Part shown: in pieces, positions 37,906 to 48,930 of the stretch
How the letters are laid out: each line of letters begins with the position of its first letter
How positions within the stretch are numbered: position 1 is the first letter of the stretch
Assembly (NCBI GenBank): GCA_017590115.1
Contig: JAGGNK010015558.1
Coordinates: 483,841-547,840, forward strand
Direction of reading: 5' to 3'
DNA length: 64,000 nucleotides
Source: Montifringilla adamsi
Lineage: Eukaryota > Chordata > Aves > Passeriformes > Passeridae
The notes under the pieces: generated by a model
Database searches by the model: none
Told to the model about the DNA's origin: nothing
Seen by the model: the letters and a program-made list of their open reading frames with translations, nothing else
Translations under genes and position numbers: made by a program

Positions 37906-38988
37906 GGCTGGCAGCCAACATCAAATATCGTGCAGCTGTGAATAGTCATGAGGCTTCTCCCTTTGCCATTTTGAATCTTCCATAGCCCATGAGAGATGCT
38001 GGGTTTCCTTCCTAACAGTAGAAATACTGAAGGGGCTTTAGGATGGTAACAACAGTGTATGGTATGAAAACCAAGACCGTTAAATGCTCCTGTCATTGTG
38101 CATGTCACCATGGCTTTGAAATGGGTGATGTTACAGAGTGGGGCATGTGACCCAAGACCCACGATGATCATCGAAGGACAGGCACTGCCCACTCTGCTGC
38201 TGCCCATTCTGCTGCAGAGGAAAGGACAGCCATGGGGACCAGTCCTGGGGAAAAAGCTGATAGCACTTTGCTAAGGACCTGCCTTTACTCAGTGGTCAAG
38301 ATCTTAATTTCAAAGAAAACCAATAAGAAACTAAGAGCCCATATTGAAAGAGGAATGGAACTAAAATGATGGGTTGTATTAAATTTGGCACTGACTTGCA
38401 GAGTTTATCAAGAGCAGGGGATTCACAGGGATTGGCTGTAATATTGTCATATTTTCTGAAGCATGGCACTGTGTAAATTATTGAAGGAGGAAATATTGAC
38501 TTATTCCTGCTGTCACCATCCTAAAATATTAGGCCAGTGAGAGTGCTTTCACTGCAATTGATGATCCCTCAAATGAAGATCAAAATGTGATTAAAAAAAA
38601 GTTACAACAACAAATCAGAGGACAGTGAAATCTAGCTGCCTGAGAGGCAGCTGGAGTCTCTGCACCCATGTCCCCACCTGAAGTCAGGCAAACACCACAA
38701 TACCACTGTGGTTCCTAGACAGGAATATTCATCTGCAGAACGCAGCTTTCCTTATGCAGGATTTTTCTATTTTCTTCAATCCAGAAAGTTTGCTTGTTAA
38801 TCTAGTGACACTAGTGAGAGCTCTTGCCTTTAGTAGGTTTCTTTAGAGAGAACTGAAGTTTGTCTATCTCAGCCCACAGGATTGCCACCCTCCTGCATGC
38901 AGCCTCAATTGCAAGAGGAGAGTTTCAGAGTGTCCTGCTTCTTCCAATCCATGCATTGACATGGAAGTTCATGGGGTATCTCACACTA
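37906..38988. other. Unassigned spacer
   Basis: Unique sequence between a CR1 copy and the pyrimidine tract, with a 108-codon minus-strand frame at 37881-38207 that is not recognised. Confidence 0.55.
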
Positions 38989-39062
38989 CTTTTTTTTTTT
39001 TTTTTTTCCTTTTTTTTATTTTTTCCTTTTCTTTTCTTTTCTTTTTTTTCTCTTTTTTTTCT
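38989..39062 (+). repeat. Polypyrimidine (T-rich, CTTTT) tract
   Basis: A 74-nt run of T and C broken by a single A at 39018, with CTTTT units in the middle. It is not attached to an identifiable retroelement, so I treat it as simple repeat rather than a poly(A) tail on the minus strand. Confidence 0.95.
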
Positions 39063-39521
39063 GTGAGGAGTCTTTCTAGCTGGTAGAAGCAACAATGACA
39101 ACAACGCTGGCACTTTTACAAATAGGATGATGAAAAAATAAAATCCACTACCCAAACTACTTTCAGTGAAATTTATTTCTTTCTAGAATTAAAACACAGA
39201 TGCTAAGATGCTCTGCAGAAATGCAGATAAAGATGGGATTTGAATGATATCCACTATGGTTTGCTGTTTTAATGAGCTCCTGTTCCCAGTGGCTCAGAAA
39301 CAATGAAGGCTGGGGTCAGCTTTGACAGTAATGAGCATAAGGTGGTGGAGTACAGTATTGGAGGAAGAGGTAGCAGGATAGTGAGCAAGATTACAACCAT
39401 GGATTTCAGGGGAGCTAACTTCAGGCCCCTTAAGAGTCTTCATGGAAGAATCCCATGGGAATAGACCTTTCAGGCAAGAGGGGTCCAAGAGTGTTGGTCA
39501 AAATTTCAGAACCACTTCCTC

Positions 39522-40174
39522 TTGGCCCAAGAACAATGCATCCCAATGAGAAAGAAATCAGGACAAGAGGGCAAGAAACCCCCATGTGTGAATAAAGAAC
39601 TCCTCTCATTACTCAAGTATAAGCAAGAAATAAACAGGAGGTGGAAGAGTGGTCAGGCCACCTGGAGTGAATGCAGGCAGGTGATCAGAGTAAGTAGAAA
39701 TTAAATTAGAAAGGCTAAGGCCCATCTAGAATTAAATCTGGTCAAGGATGTCAAGGATAAAAAAGGGCCTTTTCAAATACATCAATAACAAAAGGAAAAC
39801 GATGGGCCCATTAGTAAAAGAAGAGGGGACCCTGGTAACAGAGAACACAGAGGAGACACGAGTTATTGAAAAACTTCTGTGCATCCATCTTACTGACAAG
39901 ACCAGCCCTCAGTATTCTCTGACCCAGGAGAGCAGGGTAAAGTAATGCTGGAAGGAAGACACCCTTGGTCAAGGAGGATTACGTTAGAAGCCATCTAGGC
40001 AAACCTGACGTTCACAAGTCCATGGGTCCTGAGTGGATGCATCCACGAGTGCTCAGAGAGCTGGTGGACACCACTGCAAGGCTCCTCATCATCATCTTTA
40101 AAAGGTTATGGAGACTAGGAGAGGCACTGAGGACTGGAAGAAAACAAACAGCACCATGGCCCAGAACTATTTAA
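39522..40174 (+). pseudogene. CR1 ORF2, broken N-terminal part of the RT region
   Basis: Three consecutive open pieces carry the remnant. 39522-39704 reads MRKKSGQEGKKPPCVNKELL. 39748-39945 holds KKGLFKYINNKRKTMGPLVK. 39965-40174 holds HKSMGPEWMHPRVLREL. These are the familiar linker and early reverse-transcriptase blocks of CR1 ORF2, in the right order but separated by stops and frameshifts. The last piece runs into the internal deletion near 40150-40165. The encoded enzyme would lack the catalytic palm. Confidence 0.85.
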
Positions 40175-40186
40175 CTTGTTAATTCA

Positions 40187-40663
40187 TTGCTTGTAAGAAG
40201 GGACATGTGTCTCCTCAGTAAATGCACTGAGGACACAAAGCTGAGAAGGGTGGCCAATACCTTGGAGTGCTCAGAAGGACCTCGGCAGGTTGGAGAGATG
40301 GGCAGAGAAGAACCATCTGAAAGTCAACAAAGGCAAATGAAGGGTCCTGTACCTGGGGAGGAAGAGCCTCAGGCACCTGGGGCTGACCTGCTGGGAAGCA
40401 GCTCTGCAGAGAAGGACCTGCAGGTCCTGGTGGACAAGAAGCTGTCCATGAGACAGCAGCGTGTCCTCGTGACCAAGAATGCCAATGGTATCCTGGGGGG
40501 CATTAGGAAGAACATTGCCAGAAGGTGGAGGGAGGTGGTCCTATCCGTCTACTCAACCCTGGCTAGGCCACATCTGGAGTTCTGTGTCCAGTTCCAGACT
40601 CCTCAGGACAAGAGAGACATGGAGCTCCTGGAGCAGGTCCAGAAAGGCAACAAAGCTGACTAA
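40187..40663 (+). pseudogene. CR1 ORF2 C-terminal fragment (158 codons)
   Basis: The longest ATG-initiated frame in the window, but it lies inside the CR1 copy. Its second half reads as the CR1 ORF2 C-terminus: SSAEKDLQVLVDKKLSM, then NGILGGIRKNIA, then LARPHLEFCVQF and KRDMELLEQVQ. The first part is out of register with the ancestral frame, and the start methionine is incidental. This is a decayed retrotransposon frame with no host function inferred. Confidence 0.85.
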
Positions 40664-40855
40664 GGGACTTGAGCATCTCTCTTATGAAGGAAGGCTGCAA
40701 GAACTGGGCCTGTTCAGCATCAAGAAAAGATGACTGAGACAGGACACCACCAATGTCTGTAAGTATCTGAAGGGAAGGTGTCAAGAGGATGGACCAGGTT
40801 CTTCTCAGTCATGCCAAGCTCTAGGACTGGCCACAGATGAAGCTTTGCTATCCCC

Positions 40856-41719
40856 AAATCCTAAGCACTTCTGACTTTTGGTATCCTCTAAACACAGAAG
40901 TCCATGCCATAATCTGAAGTATTTTGTACTGGCTACAGGATGTTGTTATAATGGAAAAGACTATATACAAAAGATACTTCAGAAAATTATTTGATTCTGT
41001 ATTAATAATGTAATTCCTCAATTCTGTGGGAGTTCTGTTTCTATAAAGGGGCATGCCTGTAAGGGACAGCAACAGTTTTTCACAAAAGATTTCCATGTTT
41101 GGGTACAATTATCTGCTAAAGCCTCTACCAAACAAGGTTCCAATCATTAAGTAGTATTACAAACATACCTGGAAGTTTTCACTTTAAATTGCCATTCTTA
41201 ACTATTATACGTGTGCCTGTGTGACCAGCCCTGAAAAGTGCAGGGCAACCAGCAACTCACATGGGATAATGGCAGATCACATGAGATGTGATCTGTGCTG
41301 TAATTTCAATTGCAGCCCTGCAGCAGCAGTTACATCTGGAAAACACACATGGATAAACAAGTAGCAGCTTTGCCATTTTGGGACAGTGTTTGGACTAATT
41401 CAGTGAGGTCATCATCCTTGTGGTACTGGGAGTGACAATATTTCCATCTGGGCTGACGGGAGATAGGACGTGAGAAGCAATGGCTCCTAAATTACAGTGG
41501 CATTTCCCTATCCCCGAGATCAGGTGATTTTTTACTATTTAAAAGCCAAATTACAGGTCAGCATTCCATAGTAACGCTTCAGGTACATGAAGAAGTGAGA
41601 CATGGGTGTGTTTTCCTTTGTTCTATTAATAAACACTGAATAGCTTTGAATTATACATTTCCTCATATTGTGAGCAACACCGTGAAGAAGCTATGCTGCT
41701 GGCCAACCCTATACATCAA
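40856..41719. other. Unassigned unique sequence
   Basis: No frames of note and no repeat recognised downstream of the CR1 break. Confidence 0.55.
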
Positions 41720-41825
41720 AGTGAAGGTGTGTTACCTTAATTAGCAGGTAAAACAGACAGCAGGTGACGAGATGCTGCCTGCTTTGAAGATAATGATTGA
41801 AAATCGTAGCTCTGTGTCAAGCCAA
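41720..41825. promoter_or_regulatory. Possible conserved non-coding element
   Basis: Within about 90 bases lie TAATTA at 41738-41743, CAGGTG at 41761-41766 and GATAATGATTGA near 41790, a homeodomain, E-box and GATA-like cluster in unique sequence. Confidence 0.3.
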
Positions 41826-43534
41826 CACCCTTCACTTTACCTCATGACTCTGGTTGAGATGACAAAAGGAAAGGGTAGGAGAATTCTGCTCTGACATCTA
41901 ATGCAAAGAACACCCCATCCTTCTGCCTCAGGAAGATGAGGAGGATGCTCTGTGGTTAGAATAGAAACTACATTGAAGCAAGTTCACCTGTCCTCCCTTG
42001 GGCTTTGGATTGCTCTAAAGGCATATGATGTTTGTTTACCCAAGAAGGAGAAACACTGAGCACTTTTATGCTTCATGACAGGAGGTTATTCTGTACTTTC
42101 TTATGAATACAGAGCTTAACTGAGAGGCAGCTTTGATCAATTATACCCACAGGGAGAGATTTTAAAAATAGCTGAACAAAGTAGACCCTCTATACACCAT
42201 TTTCCAATAAATTAGGTATGATAATGAATCATGAACATCATTGTCAGAATTAGCCACTGATTGCAAAAGAAATAATTATTGATAAAAAGTGAGTTAACCC
42301 TAGAAATCCCATACCTATTTACTTAAGATTTAATTTATTTCACTGATAAAAAATGCAATAAAAATTCTTCCTACTCTTTGTAGTGCTCTGTAAGACATAC
42401 CAGCAGGTAGAAACCACACCTTTCAAATAAGTTCACACACAGATGAACTATCATAATTCCTAAGATGAACAGAGTCTGACGATTAGTAGAAGTTATCTTC
42501 AAAGGGTAAGCAAGGAAAAGGATTCTCTTGAGCCACTGAGCAACATTTTTAATGGAGTTGAGCTTGACTGCTCAAAATTTCTTTGAAAAACAGCCCTTTA
42601 TAATTTTTTTAGATTCTAGCTATACTTTGCAGAATAAATAAAAAAATTAAGGTCTTAAGATTTGTGTTTTTAGGCATAGTTTGCTCTGTATTATGGAGTT
42701 GTGCTGCAGAGTTATTAGAATCTGTTATTGTGCAGAAATTTTATGTGGGTATGGTAACTCTTTCTAGTTGCACACAAGGCCTGTTAAGGATCTGATTCAG
42801 TTGTGAGGACAAGATAAAGTGAACTGTCTTATACTTGGTTCTTATGTTGCACTGTAAGAGCTAGGTAAACATGTGAGAAAATATTCTGGTATGTTTTTAC
42901 AGAGTATTTAACAGAAGAGAGGTACCTATGTCTATTTAAAAAATGGGTCCTACTGACAGCATCCGGTGAACTACTGAAAATATTTTCTGCACAAACCCTC
43001 AGATCACACATGCAGGTTTCTCTTGGTAATGTTTCCATGAGCTCTGGTGTAGAGGTCAGGTTTTGAATGCATACTGTTAATTTACTTCCATGGTCCCTGC
43101 AGTGCAGCTAAATCTGCATCAGGGCCTGAAATGAGTGATATAAGTGATCACAAGGTATCAAATTCTATTGGGAAATTTAAACAGACATTTTCTGACATGA
43201 GAAATGTATATTTATTTTGCTTTTTACTTTCCATAACAAATTTGTAATGATTTGTTAATGCTGTTTATTTTAACTGCTGAGTTTGTGAGATTGAAATATT
43301 CTTTGCAAGCCTGGAATAGTGAGAGCAGCAGTACAATCCTAAATCCTGACAATGTGCAATAGTTTGTTTGATTTATACAAGCTTTGTGACATTTACAGTG
43401 TAGGTGCTAAGACAAAGCATGGTAATTGAAGATGCTTTTGATTTTTAGTGGATCTATATGATCAGGCTAGAGGTGGTTGCATAAAAGGTTACTGTGTAAC
43501 TCATAGTGAAACATAACAGAGTTTAATGTTTCAA

Positions 43535-43650
43535 ATGCATGGTGAAAAATCATAGATGATTAAGAAATGTAATGTCCATGTAATTACGATTGTTACCAGA
43601 CTGAGACGCCCTAAAAGATAATCTCCACTGACACTTCGCTAGTCATTTGA
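43535..43650. promoter_or_regulatory. Possible conserved non-coding element
   Basis: Unique sequence with two CpG-bearing words (gagacgccc, cttcgctag) and homeodomain-like TAATTAC near 43580 in an otherwise CpG-poor region. Confidence 0.27.
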
Positions 43651-44349
43651 TGGACTGTTATAACTGAGAAGAAAAGGAAAATAATGATAAATAAGAACTA
43701 GTGGTTCTTCTTATAAATCAGGTCTACAAAAGAACTTGCTCTGTCTGGTACCACCAACCTCCCTGAAAATGAGAATATGCGCTAGTCACTTTCATACAGC
43801 AGGTTTGGTTTCAGTTTCAGTGAAATATTTCTTATGGTCCTAATACAAAGCCAGCCCAGGAGAGCTGCATATGACTGCTGTACCCGATGGCAGTCCTCCA
43901 AGGACGCTTTTACAATCAGATATATTTTCAAATTAACCCAAACAATGAAATAAGGAAATTTGCTGCTACTGTGAGAAGCCTTTTTTAAAAGAAATGGAGC
44001 AGATGCCACCTTAGTTTCTGAGCTTTATTGATTGCTTTATAAAATATGCTTTTCTTTTAAAAATACACTTTGAGTTGGCCTGCTGACCCTGGGAATTCAA
44101 ACCTTATTATTCCAGTTTAAACACTTGCCACTGTATGGACAGTTAACAAAGCTAAATCCTCTCCCAGCTGAACACCAGATTCCCTGGGGAATTCAATCAG
44201 GCTACTTTATTCTGGTCTTTTTAAAAGTCAGGTCAAATAGCTGTTTGAATTGTAATGATCTCCATGTGAATTCTGGTTTTGATAGCAAGTGCTGGTACCT
44301 CCGCTTCCAGACAGATTTATTAATTGGATATCTTCTGCCATATGCAGTG

Positions 44350-44374
44350 TGCTGCTGCTGCTGCTGTGCTGCTG
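44350..44374 (+). repeat. Short CTG trinucleotide repeat
   Basis: About five CTG units, a TG slip, then two more. It lies in a 94-codon open frame with no recognisable domain, so it is not evidence of coding. Confidence 0.85.
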
Positions 44375-46813
44375 TTTTTTTACTCACATCTGAACCTTTA
44401 ATTGTGTAAATAAGATAAATTAGGGAGCCATGAGCCCTGCTGTCTTGAGGTACTGACTGATACCAAGTCTTCTGCTACACTTAGTAGATGTATTAAGAGT
44501 TATGACAGGACAAGCTGTTAAAAGATACTATCCATGTCTATATACATGTCCTCATTCTGGACCAGATCACTGGGAGTGGGCAGGACCAAGGGTTTGTGTT
44601 ATTTGATACCGCCTTACATCGTTGCCAGGGGCAGGGAAAGGGACTCTTTCTCTCTCCAAGAAGAAAGGATATTCCTTTTTGGTCAGGGGGAAAGCAGGCA
44701 GAGGGTCTGTCCACTATTGTTTCATTGTCCTGGGCTTGGTGAGCATTTTGCATGTAAATCATCCTCTCCTTGTATCCTTTTGTTATTTAGTATTGTTCCT
44801 GCTACTATTTCTTATCTTATTGCTGCTTCTCGTAAATTGTTCTTACCACAACACATGATCTTTGCCTTTTGTGCTTCCATCTAGAGGGGAGGAGAAGTGA
44901 GTGCCAGCGTAGTTGCACTGGAAGCACTAAATTGGGGAATACCCTTTCTAAACCACAATCACCCAGAAAGCTGCAGTTTGGAAAGTTTGGACTTCTTGAT
45001 TAATTTAATCTGCATTTCCCATAGGCATGATGGGAAAATGATGTTACAGAAGGATCTCAGTATGGCTATAGCAATCCTTAAGAGCTTCTCAGTAGACTGA
45101 ATGCATAAGAAAGCATTTAATTATTACTGATTTTTTTTGGTTTGTTTTAATAAATTCTTTGGTTTTTATACCACTTTCATCCATCCAGCAAATGATGGAA
45201 GGTAAGCAGCAAGCAGACATTCAGAGTCTGACAGTTTTCACTCACTAGGTCAACCTTACAGCCTTGAAAACTGTAGTAATCTATTAAGTCACTATGGCTA
45301 TTCCCACTCCCAGCATGGTTAAATTGTGTTAATTTTTTAAAAATTATCTCGCTGTCTATCACAATATTTATTCTAGCAGTTGTCACCCCGGTAATGTTCT
45401 TCTAGACTGGAATCTAATCTTCCTTAATCAAGGACAATGGCTGCCTTTTTTAACTCAAAACCTCTGGAAATTAACTACAATTCAGACATATTATAGTAAA
45501 ATTTCTTTTTGAATGGTAGAAATAGATACACTTTTCTATTTTTGATTTATTGAACTTTGTCTAATTTTTTTCTGGAATAATTATTCTGATACTTCTTCAA
45601 AGGAGAACTTTCACTAGGTGTATTTTGCCTGAATTTTACTCCAAATCTTTAAAAACAATGGCAGTACATCTTTGCTTTAGTTAAGTGATTGCTTATATGC
45701 TTTACTGAACAGCATTCTAAAAGAATTGATCATGGTTTAAGTTCTATTGGAGTAAAAGAGTGGGTCTGAACTTTCCTTCAGGCAGATTTTGTAGCAGTAG
45801 AGCCAGCAAGACAGCTGTGTATCCCAAAGGCACCACTCATCAGAAACTGGCACCTAAAAATTTAGGTATTGGTCCTTATTGTGCAGGGGACATTTATGCC
45901 AGTGGGGTGTTTGCTACACTTGCCTGCTTGTTAGGAAGGATTCAGAGCATTCAGTGGTTACCTAAAACAGCCATGTCCAGTTGCATACCAACGTTAGTAA
46001 AGCACTAACTTTACTCATAACGAAGTGCCTCTTTTGAGGAACAGTGTTACCATTTTCCTTGACGTTCCAGAGAAAACCTCTAGACAATGACCTAAAGATT
46101 TACACTGAGGCCACTGAGTGTGTTGATAATAAATTTATCTAGGACTGCATATGCTGAGTGTTTTCCTAACTCACTGTTCTGCTATACCTTACTTGGAGTG
46201 AATTCAGTGTAAATCAAGAAATGTGGAGACAGAGGGTAAAATATATTGTAGTGCTCTCTTGTTCCATTTACAGTGATCTCACACATGTTTAACCTGCTGA
46301 AAGGCCATAAAAACAAAAGTCCCATACAGAAGCATATCTTGAAGGGTTTTCTGAGCCTGAGCTAGTGTCTGTTAAATGTTATTTCTGCCATCAGGTTACC
46401 TCAACACTGGCACTGTAGGGGCTCAAGTGCTAGAGTCCCACCACCTGGAGCAGTCATACCCCGTATTTCCTGTGGTGGCCAGCAGGCAATGGTTGATGCC
46501 TGACCGTTCCATCAGCTGACTCACATGCACCTTCCCTTTCAGCCCTGGTACTGGCACATGATCGTGTTCAAAAAGCTCAGAGGTCCCTGATTCCCTGCAA
46601 AAAGTTACCTAAATATACGGAGGTTCAAAGCCTCAGGTTTTTGGCTGTTCCGTTGCATACTCTGCATGCCCCTGTTTCCACCTACCAAAGACCTGTAGCT
46701 CAGAATTCAGGGGTGGCAGAAGTGTCATGCATCCTGCCAGCCATCTGTGATACAATCTGTGTCTCGTCTCTTCAGGGTTTTGCAAAAGTGTGCTACTATG
46801 CTTGTGCTACTAT

Positions 46814-46998
46814 GAAAGAGAGGAAGGAAAAGAGAAAGAGGGAAAGAAAAAAAAGGAAAAAGAGGAAAAAAAAGGAAAAAAAGGAAAAAAAAGGAAAATA
46901 AAAAGAAAAAAGAAAAAGAAAAAGAAAAAGAAAAAGAAAAAGAAAAAGAAAAAGAAAAAGAAAAAGAAAAAGAAAAAGAAAAAGAGAAAAAGAAAAAA
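46814..46998 (+). repeat. 185-nt polypurine tract with (GAAAAA)n core
   Basis: Every base from 46814 to 46998 is A or G except a single T at 46899. The first half is irregular GGAAA-type sequence. From about 46911 it becomes a regular hexamer GAAAAA repeat of roughly 12 units. Long open frames on both strands here (runs of Lys on plus, Phe/Leu on minus) are artefacts of the repeat. Confidence 0.97.
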
Positions 46999-47929
46999 CG
47001 CCAGGGAGAATTGAGTAGCCTCCTGTCTTATTACCAGTGTACAAATGAATTTTTGGCTTCCAAGTCATTCAGTTTGGGAGCAGTAGGATAGTCTGAACAG
47101 TCATTTTAGCAGTCACGGATTTCTGCCCTGAAGATTTTGTTCAAATTGAAGCGACTCACTTCTCACCCACCCGTCTGTGCTGCATTATAGTGGCAGATGG
47201 AGAGAGGAAAATCTGGATTTTTTTGCTTTCAAGGAACCACAAAAGTTAATGAGGTAATGTTGATTGTTCTGCGGCTGTAACTGAAGGAGGTCTCTGCACA
47301 GCACGTACATTGCTTCCTCTTTCTCTTGTGAGTGAATAGAACAGTGCATGAAAGAAATGCAGCTGACTCATTATGTTAGGGAGTGATAAATCAGATGTCA
47401 GAAATTATGTAGTGGGTTAGGAGAAATTGTATTTGTTCCTATTGGAATAGGAGTAGCATTGTAGAGTGCTTCTTGAGTTCCAAAAAATGGCTGTAGTTTC
47501 AAGAAAAAAAGAGTAATCTAAAAGCTTACATTAGTACATTTTAGATATTCTTAAAAGCATTTAAGACACCATCTCATAATATCAGTGATATAAAATCCAG
47601 TTCTTTGCTCACTTAGCACTCAGAGCAATTTATCTATGCAGTATTCTAGCCAAACACAGGAGTAAGTGTTATTTTTTTGACAAAAATCCTCACTTAAATA
47701 ACTATTTTGCTGTCGATGCTTTCTATCATGGATCTGTGAGCTGCAGGTCTTGACCTTTTCTAAAGATCCAACGAAGTTTGTGCTATGGTACATAATTAAG
47801 ACTGATGGTTATGGTCAAAGTAACATTTCCTTATAAATTTCATCATTTTCTGATCTCTTTGGAGGCATGGTGTTTTACAATGGATGAAGTGTTCACCATT
47901 AATAAGCATTTTCTTTGTTGTTTCCTAGA
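46999..47929. other. Unassigned unique sequence
   Basis: Ordinary AT-rich DNA between the purine tract and the CpG-retaining block. No frames or repeats. Confidence 0.55.
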
Positions 47930-48930
47930 GAGCCATTCACCAGATTAACAAAACAACAGCTAGGAGCTAATAAAGGTCCTCTCAGCTCGACTTGAGAGGA
48001 GGACGTGCTAATGCCCCCAGGCAAAATGCCATTGAAACCAAAATGTCAGGACTGGTCACAAAGACTTTGACCTGTAATTGCGTCCAGAGAATTGAAAAGC
48101 GTGAGAGTTTCCAGGGGAGGAGAAGGGAGCAGTTTTGCCGGGCCATTCACTGCCTGCAATTAGGGACAGACTTTTTACAGGGCGAGCAGGCCCCCGCCAG
48201 ATCCTGATGGCTCTTCGTGGGAGCTTCTGAAAAGCCCCCCTTCAAACGCTTCGGCGAGGAGAGATTGAAGGCAAATTTTGGAGATTTAAGGCGTGAGTGC
48301 CATTCTCACGTGTGTCTGCAATGCCCCCCTCCAAGCTCCCCGGGGGAACACCGGCAAACCAAATTAAGGATGAGAATGGAGCAGCTCCTTCCCCTCTGTG
48401 GGCAACCGCAAAGAATAATGGCTCGATGTGTTTTGGTTTCCTCAGTTCTAAAGGTTGTACGGCATTTCTTATCACCTGGGGATTTAAACCCTGAGGGTTA
48501 GGAGCAACGGTTCCCACGGAATAAACACTGACTGGAATTTGCATCCAAAATTCAAACCAAGTTGAACATAAGTAACATTTTAGCACACATTAGGCTATCG
48601 ATCCTGCGGTTCTTTTCTGTATGAAACACTTTAATCATGAAAGTACAGACAATTCCAGCATAAAATATGTCACTCCAGCAATGCGGCAGCTGATAGAAAA
48701 AACAGGCATAAACACGCTAGGTCGGAAGCAGGTTTGAGAAAGAAACTGGTGTTCAGTTACAGTTTAGCCTGATCACTTCTGCTTGCACTACAGGTACCCT
48801 TCAAAAGGACTACACGTAAATATAACCTTTTGGCCACTTTTTGTCAAAGCTGACATATCCAAAAGCTGTTTTCACTGGCCCCACGCAGAGATAATGGTCC
48901 AATATAAATGTCAAGAACAGACACCTAATA
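47930..48930. promoter_or_regulatory. Candidate conserved regulatory element (CpG-retaining)
   Basis: About 20 CpG dinucleotides lie in 47980-48560, and more in 48590-48930, while several kilobases either side have very few. The stretch is simple-repeat free, contains no retroelement, and mixes AT-rich homeodomain-type cores (gtaattgc near 48074, caattaggg near 48158, aaattaagg near 48360) with a CACGTG E-box near 48308. Frames are at most 114 codons and unlike any family I know. This look is typical of vertebrate conserved non-coding elements. A weaker alternative is a non-coding or 5'-UTR first exon, because a donor-like GTGAGT occurs at 48294-48299. Conservation itself cannot be seen in one sequence. 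Confidence 0.45.

Larger units (their letters stand above)
39290..40855 (+). mobile_element. CR1 LINE, truncated at both ends, with an internal deletion
   Basis: The copy starts in ORF2 between the endonuclease and RT domains ('gtggtggagtacag' near 39343, 'ggaagaatcccatggga' at 39443-39459, 'cccaatgagaaagaaatcagg' near 39541). It runs to the RT HKSMGP...HPRVLREL block at about 40015-40060. Near 40150-40165 it jumps to sequence well downstream ('gaggacacaaagctgagaagggtggccaa', 40228-40256), so most of the RT palm region has been deleted. It then follows the ORF2 C-terminus and stops at about 40855, before the normal 3' tail. It has many frameshifts and cannot transpose. Confidence 0.92.
41826..46813. 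other. Unassigned, AT-rich unique sequence
   Basis: Very low CpG apart from 43535-43650 and a patch near 46430-46570. Frames are at most 116 codons (44534-44884, plus). A 12-bp word (tgtgctactatg or a near copy) is duplicated with 15-bp period at 46788-46814, just before the purine tract. Confidence 0.55.

Noticed and set aside
46790..47068. Lys-rich and Phe/Leu-rich proteins over the purine tract
   Set aside because: Pure artefacts of the (GAAAAA)n repeat, which lacks stop codons on both strands.
47980..48560. Classical CpG island
   Set aside because: CpG is enriched relative to surroundings, but density and GC content look too modest for a housekeeping-type island. Kept as a candidate conserved element instead.
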